NCBI GenBank assembly: GCA_934168365.1 | Contig: CAKPNJ010000010.1 | Location: forward strand, 1-45,203 | Direction of reading: 5' to 3' | Origin: an uncultured Clostridia bacterium | GTDB taxonomy: Bacteria; Bacillota; Clostridia; TANB77; CAG-508 | DNA: 45,203 nucleotides | In this document: one piece after another, positions 8,391-16,889 of the stretch | Layout of the letters: each line of letters starts with the position of its first letter | How positions within the stretch are numbered: the stretch's first letter is position 1 | Program-made: the position numbers and the translations under genes | Notes under the pieces: model-generated | Database searches by the model: none | What the model saw: the letters and a program-made list of their open reading frames with translations, nothing else | What the model was told of the DNA's origin: nothing

Positions 8391-10821
8391 TTATGGCTTT
8401 TTGTAATATTTTTTTATATTATTCATCATGTCTATTGCATTGCTTCTTGCTTCTGCCTTACTGAAATTTGCATTTTTAAATCCTCTTTCGAATTCTCCAA
8501 TTTTTTCATTTACATATTTTTCATTTGATAATTCGTCTGGTTTAATATCCCTTGCCATTTTTCCAATTACTTCAGTGCGTCGTTTTATATCTTCTTCTGG
8601 TAAACTTCCATTTAGTTCTTGTATCATTTTTTCATCTAACTTCATTACTCTTTTTATTTCTTTATTATCTGTAAATCCATTTTGATATAATTGTATAGCT
8701 CTATTTTCTAAACTTGCCAATCTTTCTCCCTCAGGCGCATTTCCATCTTTTCCTCTAAAGTTTTCTATTGCAAACTGACGCATTCTTCCAGAGTCACGTA
8801 GTTCTTTCTCTTGTCTTGCTAACATTGCTTTTTCATCACTTCCATAAACTTCTCTATCATACTCTGTCCTTATAGATTTTACCAAGTCTGTATTTTTCGC
8901 CTTATTAACAATATTTCTACCAACTCCTGGTGCTATTGAATATCCTAATGCTGCTCCTGCTGCGCCATATTTTAACACGTCATCTAGGTCATCTCCAGCT
9001 ATTCCCATTCCAACTCCAATGGCTCCAATTGTTCCTGCAGCTGCTACTCTTCCGGCAAGTTTTAAAGCTCCTACTGCTCCATTTCCTAATGTTCTCTTCC
9101 AATTTCCATTTCCAAATTTAGTACTTGCAGTGTTCTTTATGCTTCTCCATGTTCCTGTAGCAGTTGCTCCAGCAAGTGCCCCTACTTTTCCTAAGATGCT
9201 TCTATTATTTGTACCTTTATCTTCATTCTGTGGTGTTGGATCTGGATGTGTAGCTGCATATTCATTTGCATTTTGAAAATCTCCATCTGAATAATCTGAT
9301 GGATTCAAGTATGCATCCATGTTATCCCAATCATTAGGATCTTGTGGTTGAGATTTTCTTTCTTCTTCTGGTGGTAAGTATGCTCTGCCTTCTTCCTCTG
9401 GTGCTTGTTGTTGTGCATCATTTCCGTTACCAGAATTTAATGCTCTTCCATAATCTCCATAATCACTTGGTGCATTTGAATTTTCCGCAGCAGTTCTTAC
9501 ATTGTTGTTTCCACCATTTCCATTTCCTCCAGGTCCATTTCCTCCAGTTACTTTACTTGTAAATACTCCTATTGCCTTTTTAGTCATATTCCATGCTGCT
9601 GCTCCACCAAACATTGCACCTGCTTGACTTAGTGCTCCAGGTGTTGATGCTTTATCAAATCCAAAGAATTTACGTAACATTTTTTCTGCTGGTCCTATAA
9701 ATGCTATTACTAAAATAGCAAAAAGTGGATTTGTTTTTATTATATCTATTGATGAGCCTACCAATACTGAATATACTATTAAATGGAATGGTTGTATTAG
9801 AGCTGTAAATACATATTCTTTTAACCATGCATCAAATGCTTGTGATTTTCCATCTCCCAGTTTATCTATTGGATATGTCATTGCAACTAATGGGGCAATA
9901 ACTGTTAAAAACATCATCGTTACGGTTCTTTTTAAGTATACCCAAGAGAATTTCACTGTGTATACTACTAAAGCTATGTAAAATATCATAAATGTAATTT
10001 TTGATGTAAAATCATCATATTGTGCTTGTATTCTTACTAATCCCATTAAATTAGTATCAAAGTTTGTACCATCTGAAATACTAACAGATACTGTTGAAAT
10101 ATTACTACCTATAGATTCGTTAAATATATTTATCACCGAAATTGTAAAATTCATAATATAATGCATACAGAATATTAAGCACATTGCTATAAACCAGTCT
10201 AATAATCTTTGTTTGTATTTAGCTCTATCATCTGCTGAGCTACTAATAACAATTCTAATTCCTATATAAGCCAAAACAGATAATAGTATAACAATTGCTA
10301 AATTTCTTAGTGAATTATACCAACTTGCTACAACGCCACTTATTTTAGCTGCTATATGGACATCTGTTCCTGCCCCATGCCCAGTATATGCACTTGGGTT
10401 GATAAAGTTTATATCAAATGCTGGTACCCTTCCTGCAAATATTTTGTCAACTGAATATTGAATTGTAGGAACTTGATAAGCCCTTCCTCCCAAAAAAGTC
10501 CAAGCTGTTTCCCATACATTTGCTGCGAGTCTATATTTATCTATACTAAGAGTATTTTTACCTGTAAAATTCATCTCACTAATAGTAGAAAAATCTTGAA
10601 ATATATTATTTACCGTTCCGGGTAAAACCATCATAGAAGAATGCTTGAAGTAGTGCTACTACAGCATCACCAATAGTCATAATTATATCTGCAATTGGGT
10701 CAAATAATACTCCTCCAATATCTGCCCTTGAAAATGTAGGGAATACAAAATTCCATAATATTGCAATTATTACTATTAATATTATCTTTTGAGTTATACT
10801 TTTTTTAGTAAAAATTTTCAT
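8391..10821 (-). CDS. VirB6/TrbL-like polytopic T4SS channel protein, read through a +1 shift at CGG
   Basis: Inner-membrane channel component. The N-terminal part (start 10821, preceded by GGGGG) has a signal-like helix and the IGGVLFDPIADIIMTIGD segment usual at the start of clostridial VirB6-like proteins. It stops in frame at 10606. The remainder, with at least six membrane helices and a Gly/Ala/Asn-rich cytosolic tail of about 350 residues, is in the +1 frame. The ATG at 10634 that could start it has no ribosome binding site, and that frame is closed by TAG TAG just upstream. Skipping the C of the in-frame CGG at 10618-10620 gives FT-G-TVNN and one continuous protein of 809 residues. Alternatives are two separate genes with coupled translation, or an assembly or mutational error. 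Confidence 0.75.
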
Positions 10822-10830
10822 ATTTTCCCC

Positions 10831-12813
10831 CTAATAGATTTCTTGTCTTCTTTTTTGGCTTTTCATCTGTGCTAATTTATTTAAGTTTGTTTCAACAAAT
10901 TCAAATTCTTTTGCTGTAGGTTTTATTTGAATTATTGCACTATCTGCTCCTACTTTTAGTAGTCCTTCTCCTTTAAAACATGTGATTAAGAAGTTGGCTT
11001 CTCCTTCACTTAGTTTAAATACTTCTTTTAAATATTGTATTTCTGATTTATCTTGTGCTAAGAATAATTTTGTGTCTGAAGATGTTAATACTGCTTGTGC
11101 CTCTGGTTTTTCATAGAAATCTTGGAATCTTTGTGAAATAATTGCTAAAGATACATTTCTTTTTCTGGCACGTCTAGCCATAGTGTTTAAGAAGTCTACG
11201 GCTTCTGGGTATGGTAAAAGCATCCAAGCCTCATCAACTAATACCCTTTTCTTTGATGCTTTTGCTCTATCTTCACTATTTTTCTTAACATATTTTTCCC
11301 AAATCCATGCTAACAAAATTTGTTGTGCTAGTGGTCTTGCAAATCTCTCTTCTAGTTGTGATATATCTAAGTTTATGAATAATGTACCATCTAATAAATC
11401 GAAAGTAGATTGTCCATCAAAGTATGCCATTTGTCCATCATATTCTCTTATATATTGTTTCATAACTTTTAATAAGTAGCTATAATGGAAGCTATAGTCT
11501 TGATTTGTATTTTCTGATGCTTTATTTTGTATTCTTCTATACCAAGAACCTATTGTTGGCATTTGTTTTTTTTCTTTTCCTAACATATTGCCATCTAAAC
11601 TGTTGTTAGATGCTTCGTATAAACTGTTTGGATCTGAGTTTATTCCATGTGCTGCATACTCTTCTGCAACTGATTCTGCTATAATTTGTTTTGTAAGCTC
11701 GTTTACTTCTTGGCTTCTTGTACTACCTCTTGCCATTGTTAGTAGAGCTTGTGTAACGTCTTCAACTTTGTTTTCAACATTAAGTACTAATCTTTCTCTT
11801 CCTGTAATTTCATCTTTTGCTACTTCTGTTTCAATATCAAATATATTTATAACTGTTTTTGAAGTTGGTGAAAGTACTACATTTATTCCACCTAAGCTTT
11901 CTGCAACTATACTATACTCACCTTCGGCATCTAGTGCTAAACTTTGTATTCCCATTAATACCGCTGAACGAGAAATTAAAGTTTTCATTGTAACTGATTT
12001 ACCAGCACCAGATTTAGCAAATATAACCATGTTATAGTTTGTTAATGAATTGTGGAAGTTATCAAATAATATTGGTACTCCAGTTTGTTTATTTATTCCT
12101 AATGGTATTCCTGATGGATGTCCAACTTCTGAAGTTGTAAATGGGAATACCGTTCCCATAGATCTACGGTCAAATGTATGTATTTTTTTGATTTTGTCAT
12201 CCATTAAAGGAAGATTTGATTGGAATGCATCTTCTTGCATTGCCCATGCACTTTTTATATTTACAAGAGATTTAGACATTTCTGTTGCTAACAGTTTTGT
12301 GTATTTGTCTAAGTCTTCTAGGTTATATGCAAATAAGGTTGCTACAATTGAAGCCTCATAAAGCTTGTTGTATCCTGCAGCTATTTCATCTCTTAGTTGC
12401 TCTGCTTCAAATCTCTTTTGCCCTAATGTGCTTTCTCTGTTGATATTTCCTCTATCTGCTGCTACAATTCTTTCTGTTTCTAGTTCATTTATAACTCTGT
12501 TTAATTCATTTTGTGATCTAGATTCTTGAATTGGGTTTATGTATATTGATGTATTTATATCTCCAAATAAGTACATGTCTCTAAATAGCTCTGGGAATGT
12601 ACACATTCTTGGTAAACTTGATACAAAAAAGCTTCTTGCATATCTTGTAACATTTGATATTATTTCTAAGTGATCTATATTGCTTGTATCAATTCCTGAT
12701 GGAGCAATTAGCTCTTTTATTGTTTTCTTTCTTAGAATTTTATATTCAGCTGGTTTTGTATAATCATTATGCTGTCCTTGTATCATTTCTTCTTTTTGTT
12801 TCTTCTTGCCCAT
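10831..12813 (-). CDS. VirB4-type T4SS ATPase, C-terminal motor part
   Basis: A cytoplasmic ATPase that powers secretion and pilus assembly. It has Walker A AKSGAGKSVTMKT near residue 268 and Walker B RVLVDEAWMLL near 525, then ISQRFQDF and the C-terminal helical part typical of TraC/TrsE/VirB4. The start at 12813 is well supported by AAGGAGGT 7 nt upstream. It overlaps the previous gene by 47 bp. At 660 residues it lacks most of the usual VirB4 N-terminal domain, which is encoded separately by the upstream gene. Confidence 0.92.
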   Translation of the reverse strand: MGKKKQKEEMIQGQHNDYTKPAEYKILRKKTIKELIAPSGIDTSNIDHLEIISNVTRYARSFFVSSLPRMCTFPELFRDMYLFGDINTSIYINPIQESRSQNELNRVINELETERIVAADRGNINRESTLGQKRFEAEQLRDEIAAGYNKLYEASIVATLFAYNLEDLDKYTKLLATEMSKSLVNIKSAWAMQEDAFQSNLPLMDDKIKKIHTFDRRSMGTVFPFTTSEVGHPSGIPLGINKQTGVPILFDNFHNSLTNYNMVIFAKSGAGKSVTMKTLISRSAVLMGIQSLALDAEGEYSIVAESLGGINVVLSPTSKTVINIFDIETEVAKDEITGRERLVLNVENKVEDVTQALLTMARGSTRSQEVNELTKQIIAESVAEEYAAHGINSDPNSLYEASNNSLDGNMLGKEKKQMPTIGSWYRRIQNKASENTNQDYSFHYSYLLKVMKQYIREYDGQMAYFDGQSTFDLLDGTLFINLDISQLEERFARPLAQQILLAWIWEKYVKKNSEDRAKASKKRVLVDEAWMLLPYPEAVDFLNTMARRARKRNVSLAIISQRFQDFYEKPEAQAVLTSSDTKLFLAQDKSEIQYLKEVFKLSEGEANFLITCFKGEGLLKVGADSAIIQIKPTAKEFEFVETNLNKLAQMKSQKRRQEIY

Positions 12814-14011
12814 CTTCAGTACCTCCTTCTACTTTAGTAGTTTGTTTTTTTGGTCTTCCTCTTCTCTTAGATGTGTCTTGATTTATTTTTTCTATTGCAT
12901 TATCTGCAATGTCTTTTCCTACGATGTGTTTATTTTGAGAAATAATTAGTTTTGCCATTTGATCTATTAAGTCTTCCATTGTTTCTTGTTTTTTCTCAAA
13001 TGCTAATTCTTTTTCTGATTTTGCTTCCATTACTTTTTGGTTTGCTTTGTCGAATGCGTCTCTTTCTATTTTTTCGTTCAATTCTCTCATTTTCTTATCA
13101 ATAACATCTGGTGCTGTAGAATATAGCTCAGTATATCCAGATTCTATTGCTTTATCTACACTATAAACTTCTGCATCGTCACGATTATATGCAACATATA
13201 GTAGGTCAACCAAACTGTTTGAATCAAGTACTCTTCCATTTACTCCACATACGCCTAAAGTTCTAATGATTGATTGAGCTCTTGTGTATAATTCAGAAAA
13301 TGCTAGATTTGTAATTTCTTGCTTATCAAAGTTATTTTCTCCTAACTCTTCTGGATAATATGGAATAACTACATAGTATTTTTGGTTTAATACGTTTTTA
13401 TTTAAACTCATTTTTTCTGTTGAGTAAATTACGTCTTTTCCATATTCGTATAGGTTTGTTGTTTTAGTTAGTTCGTAAAATGCTGCTTTTATTTCTTCTT
13501 CTGAATAATTTCCCGAATTAACCATTTTATCATATTGTAGTTTTTCTTTTTCAAGTTGTTCTTCTATCTCTTGTACTTTTGTACGATATGTTTGTATACT
13601 ACTTTCTAGATTTATTGTTCTTGTTTGTGTATATATTTGTACTGGATGTCTTAATGTATTTAGGAATTGTATAAATCCTTCTTCAACTGCATTTTTTTCT
13701 ACTGCTGACATAAGGTCATAGTTTACTCCTTGGCACTCAACTACCATTACATATTTTGCTCCGTTTTTTGTTATAATCATATTGTCTTCAATTTTGTCAA
13801 ATTCCATAAAATCAAATACTGATTCTATTGAATATTGTTTTGCTTGTTTTGATGTTTTATCATTTTTAGATCCTATTCCTGATATTATTTTTTCTTCTTC
13901 TTTTTTGCTTTTTGACTTAAAATATAATATACAAAGAATTATTAATAAAGTAACCATTACTGCTAATGCTATTATTAATACTATTTTTAATATATCACTA
14001 TCAAGATTCAT
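12767..14011 (-). CDS. VirB4 N-terminal domain protein with a membrane anchor
   Basis: 414 residues. An N-terminal membrane helix (about 9-30) is followed by a domain resembling the VirB4/TraE N-terminal region (VFDFMEFDKIEDNMIITKNGAKYVMVVECQGVNYDLMS...), a coiled coil (about 155-185) and a charged Lys/Arg/Gln tail. It has no Walker motifs. Its end overlaps the ATPase gene by 47 bp, which suggests coupled synthesis of the two halves. The start is preceded by AAGGAGGG. The membrane anchor may tether the ATPase, a job that PrgI/VirB3 does in other systems. Confidence 0.8.
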   Translation of the reverse strand: MNLDSDILKIVLIIALAVMVTLLIILCILYFKSKSKKEEEKIISGIGSKNDKTSKQAKQYSIESVFDFMEFDKIEDNMIITKNGAKYVMVVECQGVNYDLMSAVEKNAVEEGFIQFLNTLRHPVQIYTQTRTINLESSIQTYRTKVQEIEEQLEKEKLQYDKMVNSGNYSEEEIKAAFYELTKTTNLYEYGKDVIYSTEKMSLNKNVLNQKYYVVIPYYPEELGENNFDKQEITNLAFSELYTRAQSIIRTLGVCGVNGRVLDSNSLVDLLYVAYNRDDAEVYSVDKAIESGYTELYSTAPDVIDKKMRELNEKIERDAFDKANQKVMEAKSEKELAFEKKQETMEDLIDQMAKLIISQNKHIVGKDIADNAIEKINQDTSKRRGRPKKQTTKVEGGTEDGQEETKRRNDTRTA

Positions 14012-14348
14012 CGCTTTTTCCCTCCTTATATACGTAGATTTTCTTACCTTTCATTTTAAATTTTATTGCTCTTTTTATAATGTCGTCTATGTTTTCTCCT
14101 CCTGTTTTTCTGCTGAATTCAAATTTTGTAATTTCGGGAACCTTTAATGTTCCTATTCCAAAACCAATTAGAGCAAATAATGCCATTATAATAATGCCTA
14201 CGAAAGATAGGTTGATCCATTTAAATAAAAGGTAAATTAAAAAACCTGCCGCGCCCGCAACAACCGTATATATTAGGCTTTTAGTGGAAAAAATAAATAA
14301 AATTCTATTTTCACCTTTTACATTTCTGGGTAAATTATATGTGCCCAT
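14001..14348 (-). CDS. PrgI family (VirB3-like) T4SS membrane protein
   Basis: 115 residues with the family hallmark MGTYNLPRNVKGENRILFIF at the N-terminus, two adjacent membrane helices (about 25-70) and a short basic cytosolic tail. PrgI/VirB3 proteins link the VirB4 ATPase to the membrane channel. The start is at 14348 because AAAGGAGG lies just upstream; an upstream ATG at 14390 in the same frame has no ribosome binding site. It overlaps the VirB4 N-terminal gene by 11 bp. Confidence 0.9.
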   Translation of the reverse strand: MGTYNLPRNVKGENRILFIFSTKSLIYTVVAGAAGFLIYLLFKWINLSFVGIIIMALFALIGFGIGTLKVPEITKFEFSRKTGGENIDDIIKRAIKFKMKGKKIYVYKEGKSDES

Positions 14349-14436
14349 TGTGCTTCCTCCTTTGTTTATTGTATATCTATTTTTATTCAATATATATTAT
14401 AGCAGATATTATCGAAAAATGTAACTATAAAATGAA

Positions 14437-14463
14437 AAAAAGTGCATAAAAATGCACTTTTTA
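14437..14463 (-). terminator. Terminator after the first pilin gene
   Basis: The stem AAAAAGTGCAT/ATGCACTTTTT has a 4-nt loop, followed on the minus strand by a T-run. It lies 37 bp after the pilin stop and would let pilin mRNA outnumber the downstream machine genes. Confidence 0.85.
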
Positions 14464-14471
14464 ATATAATT

Positions 14472-14498
14472 GTAATATTTTTGTAATATCGTTGTAAT
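14472..14498. repeat. Three GTAAT repeats at 11-bp spacing (set 2)
   Basis: TTGTAATAT units occur with GTAAT at 14472, 14483 and 14494. The same phased triple occurs at 16309-16335 upstream of the pilin operon promoter. Confidence 0.6.
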
Positions 14499-14499
14499 A

Positions 14500-14886
14500 T
14501 TATTGTGTAACACCTTGTGCTAATCCAACTATAACTTTTGTAATTGCAGATGCACCAAAGATTAATATTGCACCAACTAAGTATGGAATCATTGTCTTCT
14601 TGTATTCTGCTTTTTCTGATGCACTACCCATCATGTATTTAATACCTAAAACTAATAGTACAACAACAGCTACAACTACACCAACTGTTGTAATAATTCC
14701 AATCAATTTGTTACCTATGTCAGTTAAATCGCCTTGAGCTCCACTTGGAGTTCCTGTTAATTGACCAGCTATATTAGATGCATCAACACTTCCACCGCTA
14801 CTTGTTGCATTGCTTATTGTAGTAAATGATACTAGTAATGCTATAGCAATCATCATTATTCCTACTATTTTTGCAGTTCTTTTCAT
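14500..14886 (-). CDS. VirB2/TrbC-like pilin (1)
   Basis: 128 residues with a signal peptide ending near residue 27 (ISNA), a short Gly/Ser region and two membrane helices (about 62-85 and 100-122) separated by GSASEKAEYKKTMIP. This is the typical layout of TrbC/VirB2 pilins and of single-domain T4SS membrane subunits in Firmicutes. The start is preceded by AAGGAGG. It is the last of three related pilin genes and is followed by a strong terminator. Confidence 0.88.
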   Translation of the reverse strand: MKRTAKIVGIMMIAIALLVSFTTISNATSSGGSVDASNIAGQLTGTPSGAQGDLTDIGNKLIGIITTVGVVVAVVVLLVLGIKYMMGSASEKAEYKKTMIPYLVGAILIFGASAITKVIVGLAQGVTQ

Positions 14887-14963
14887 AGTTTATCCTCCTT
14901 TTTATTTTTATTTTTATTTATTGAACTTTCTTAAAAAATTTTAAGAAAATATTAAAAGCATAT

Positions 14964-15776
14964 TTAATGGTGTTGTTCTATTACTTTGCCCCATTTATCC
15001 ATTGCCTTCTTAGCAACTGCTGCCTTATAGAATTGTCTATCATCTTCAGTCATTTTGCCCTTTTCTATCGCTACTGAAATAATTTCATCTATACTCTCAG
15101 TTTTGTATTGGTTTTGTCCTTTTAAATCATTTATTGCCTTGGCAATATGTGTCCTTTTCCTTCCTTCTTTTATTAAGTCTGTTTTTGACATACTCGAATA
15201 ATCTTTGCTGCTAGATGACGTGCCACCATTTCCACCATTATTTCCAGTGTTGCCGTTATTACCATTGTTGCCATTATTACCGTTGTTTCCGTTACTTCCA
15301 TTGTTACCATTATTACCGTTATTTCCATTGTTTCCGTTGTTGCCGTTTGAGCTTCCGCCACCGCCTCCTGTTGTAAATGGTGCTTGTGGTGTTCCTGGTG
15401 TTTGAGTTGATGCTCCAATTTGTACAACTAATTTCCAAATACCAAATGCTCCAAATATTATTACACATCCTATAACAAATGGTACTAATGCGTCTTTTAT
15501 TTTTGCTTTTTGTTCTATACTTCCTGTTATGAATTGTATAGCTAATACAGCTCCTATAATAACTGCTATAACTGTTCCAACAATTAATAATACATTATAT
15601 ATTGTATCTGATAATGTTTTAAGAGCGCTTTCACTTATTCTATCTGTTTGTTGCCCTGTAGCTATAAAGTTATCTGCTCCTCCAATAATTTCACCTGCAG
15701 AAGTAGCTTGTACTATGTTTGTAGAACAAATTATCAATATAAACATTATTAAAATAAGAAATATTCTCTTTTTCAT
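14964..15776 (-). CDS. VirB2/TrbC-like pilin (2) with Asn-Gly repeat and C-terminal extension
   Basis: 270 residues. The signal peptide (to about residue 25) and two-helix pilin core (about 55-130, with GSIEQKAKIKDALVP between the helices) match the neighbouring pilins. A low-complexity (Gly-Asn-Asn)n linker of about 45 residues then leads to a charged helical C-terminal domain of about 80 residues (SKTDLIKEGRKRTHIAKAIN...) that neither neighbour has. The repeat may spread a functional head away from the membrane or pilus. The start is preceded by AAGGAGGA. The function of the extension is not recognised. Confidence 0.85.
   Translation of the reverse strand: MKKRIFLILIMFILIICSTNIVQATSAGEIIGGADNFIATGQQTDRISESALKTLSDTIYNVLLIVGTVIAVIIGAVLAIQFITGSIEQKAKIKDALVPFVIGCVIIFGAFGIWKLVVQIGASTQTPGTPQAPFTTGGGGGSSNGNNGNNGNNGNNGNNGSNGNNGNNGNNGNNGNTGNNGGNGGTSSSSKDYSSMSKTDLIKEGRKRTHIAKAINDLKGQNQYKTESIDEIISVAIEKGKMTEDDRQFYKAAVAKKAMDKWGKVIEQHH
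15230..15350 (-). repeat. 9-bp minisatellite encoding (GNN)n
   Basis: About a dozen tandem 9-bp units encoding Gly-Asn-Asn, with scattered Ser, Thr and Gly variants, lie inside pilin gene 2. Unit-length slippage would change the linker length without breaking the frame. Confidence 0.8.
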
Positions 15777-15830
15777 AATTCGTCCTCCTTTTTATTATAC
15801 TATAAACTCAAGAGTTTTGCAATGAAATAT

Positions 15831-16199
15831 TTATGGCACTGCCTCTTCTGTAAGCTTTGCAATTAATGCTACTATTCCAGATATTGATAATAATAATAAT
15901 ATTCCTATAATGTATGGAATCATACTTTTTTTATAATCTGCCCTTTCTTCCACACTTCCAAACATAAACTTTACACCTAATATTATTAGAGTAATAACTG
16001 CAGTAATAACTCCTATTACAACAATTGCTCCAAGTATTGCATTTCCTTTTGATATAACTCTAGTTGCATCTCCTGTTCCACTTGGTTTAAAGCTCTCAGG
16101 ATTATCTATAGGGTTACTTGCTATACTATATGTTGGTATAAACATTGTTAAAATAAAAAATAGTATTAAAAATATAAATAGTTTATTATTTTTTATCAT
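15831..16199 (-). CDS. VirB2/TrbC-like pilin (3), first gene of the T4SS operon
   Basis: 122 residues: a signal peptide (to about residue 27), then two membrane helices separated by GSVEERADYKKSMIP, clearly homologous to the other two pilins. The start is at 16199, preceded by AGGAG; an upstream ATG at 16274 would precede the promoter -10 and is not used. It is expressed from the promoter at 16231-16259 and is the probable first gene of the whole secretion operon. Confidence 0.86.
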   Translation of the reverse strand: MIKNNKLFIFLILFFILTMFIPTYSIASNPIDNPESFKPSGTGDATRVISKGNAILGAIVVIGVITAVITLIILGVKFMFGSVEERADYKKSMIPYIIGILLLLSISGIVALIAKLTEEAVP

Positions 16200-16230
16200 A
16201 TTTTTCTCCTGTAAATATACAATTTTATAT

Positions 16231-16259
16231 ATTATAACCGATTTTTGTATATTTTTCAA
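16231..16259 (-). promoter_or_regulatory. Promoter of the pilin/T4SS operon
   Basis: -35 TTGAAA (16254-16259), 17-nt spacer, -10 TATAAT (16231-16236). Transcription would start about 20-30 nt before the pilin (3) ATG at 16199. Confidence 0.8.
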
Positions 16260-16308
16260 GTAGTAATATATCACATATTTATATTTTTGTGGTTGTTTTA
16301 ATATAAAT

Positions 16309-16335
16309 GTAATGAAATTGTAATGTTTTTGTAAT
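16309..16335. promoter_or_regulatory. Three helically phased GTAAT repeats upstream of the pilin promoter (set 1)
   Basis: TGTAATG, TGTAATG and TGTAATA have GTAAT at 16309, 16320 and 16331, exactly 11 bp apart and 50-80 bp upstream of the -35. This is the spacing and place of an activator binding array on one face of the helix. Confidence 0.55.
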
Positions 16336-16352
16336 ATTTAGGGTAAATTAAT

Positions 16353-16385
16353 ACAAGGAACTACCTGTTATTAGGTGTTCCTTGT
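16353..16385 (-). terminator. Terminator after the spo0E-like gene
   Basis: Inverted repeat ACAAGGAAC..ACCT / AGGT..TTCCTTGT with a six-base loop. It lies between the spo0E-like stop and the pilin promoter region; the T-run is short, so efficiency is uncertain. Confidence 0.6.
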
Positions 16386-16412
16386 GTTAATTTATTGCAT
16401 TAAGGAAGAAAG

Positions 16413-16595
16413 TTATCCTTTTACTAATTCCATTTTTCTAGTCTCTCTTTGTGGCGATTTAATTTCCATGCTATAATATCTGGCAATTAACTCATCTAGT
16501 TCGACACTAATTTTATAAATTATGTTGTAGTCTTCTCCGTCAAGGATACTATTGTTTAATCTTTCCCTTAATTTACAAATTTCATCATTTAACAT
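16413..16595 (-). CDS. Spo0E-like aspartyl-phosphate phosphatase
   Basis: A 60-residue all-helical protein carrying the family signature SxExLD in ISVELDELIARYY. Spo0E proteins dephosphorylate Spo0A~P and so hold back sporulation. The start is at the ATG at 16595 behind AAGGAG. It has its own promoter (16639-16667) and terminator. It sits just upstream of the T4SS operon and may be unrelated to it. Confidence 0.85.
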   Translation of the reverse strand: MLNDEICKLRERLNNSILDGEDYNIIYKISVELDELIARYYSMEIKSPQRETRKMELVKG

Positions 16596-16638
16596 AAAAA
16601 TCACTCTCCTTTTTATATTTTTTCTTAAGTATATTTCT

Positions 16639-16667
16639 AAAATACCATATTTTTACAAATTAGTCAA
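16639..16667 (-). promoter_or_regulatory. Promoter of the spo0E-like gene
   Basis: -35 TTGACT (16662-16667), 17-nt spacer, -10 TATTTT (16639-16644) on the minus strand. Confidence 0.6.
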
Positions 16668-16860
16668 TTGTTTTTTGCTTATTTTGCTGTATTTTGCCAA
16701 TTTTTCGTTCGACATTTTTCTACATTATTTTACAATATGCTACATTATTAGAGTTTCTTCATTAAGAAGTATTTTTTTATGCTATTTTTGTATATTTTAT
16801 TTACAGAAAATCGACAAAAATCGTATTTTTAATTTTTTTATATTTACCTCTCATAATATA

Positions 16861-16887
16861 AAAAATCCTCTCTTAGAGAGAATTTTT
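16861..16887 (-). terminator. Terminator after the M16 peptidase pair
   Basis: Stem AAATTCTCTC / GAGAGGATTT with a short loop, then a T-run on the minus strand, immediately after the stop at 16890. Confidence 0.8.
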
Positions 16888-16889
16888 TA

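Noticed and set aside
12767..12813. Frameshift joining the two VirB4 halves
   Set aside because: The second gene has a strong ribosome binding site at the correct distance, and there is no in-frame CGG or consensus sequence bridging the frames.
15173..15427. Open frames on both strands inside the pilin 2 Asn-Gly repeat
   Set aside because: They are shadows of the 9-bp repeat in other frames; pilin 2 has the signal peptide, ribosome binding site and homologues.
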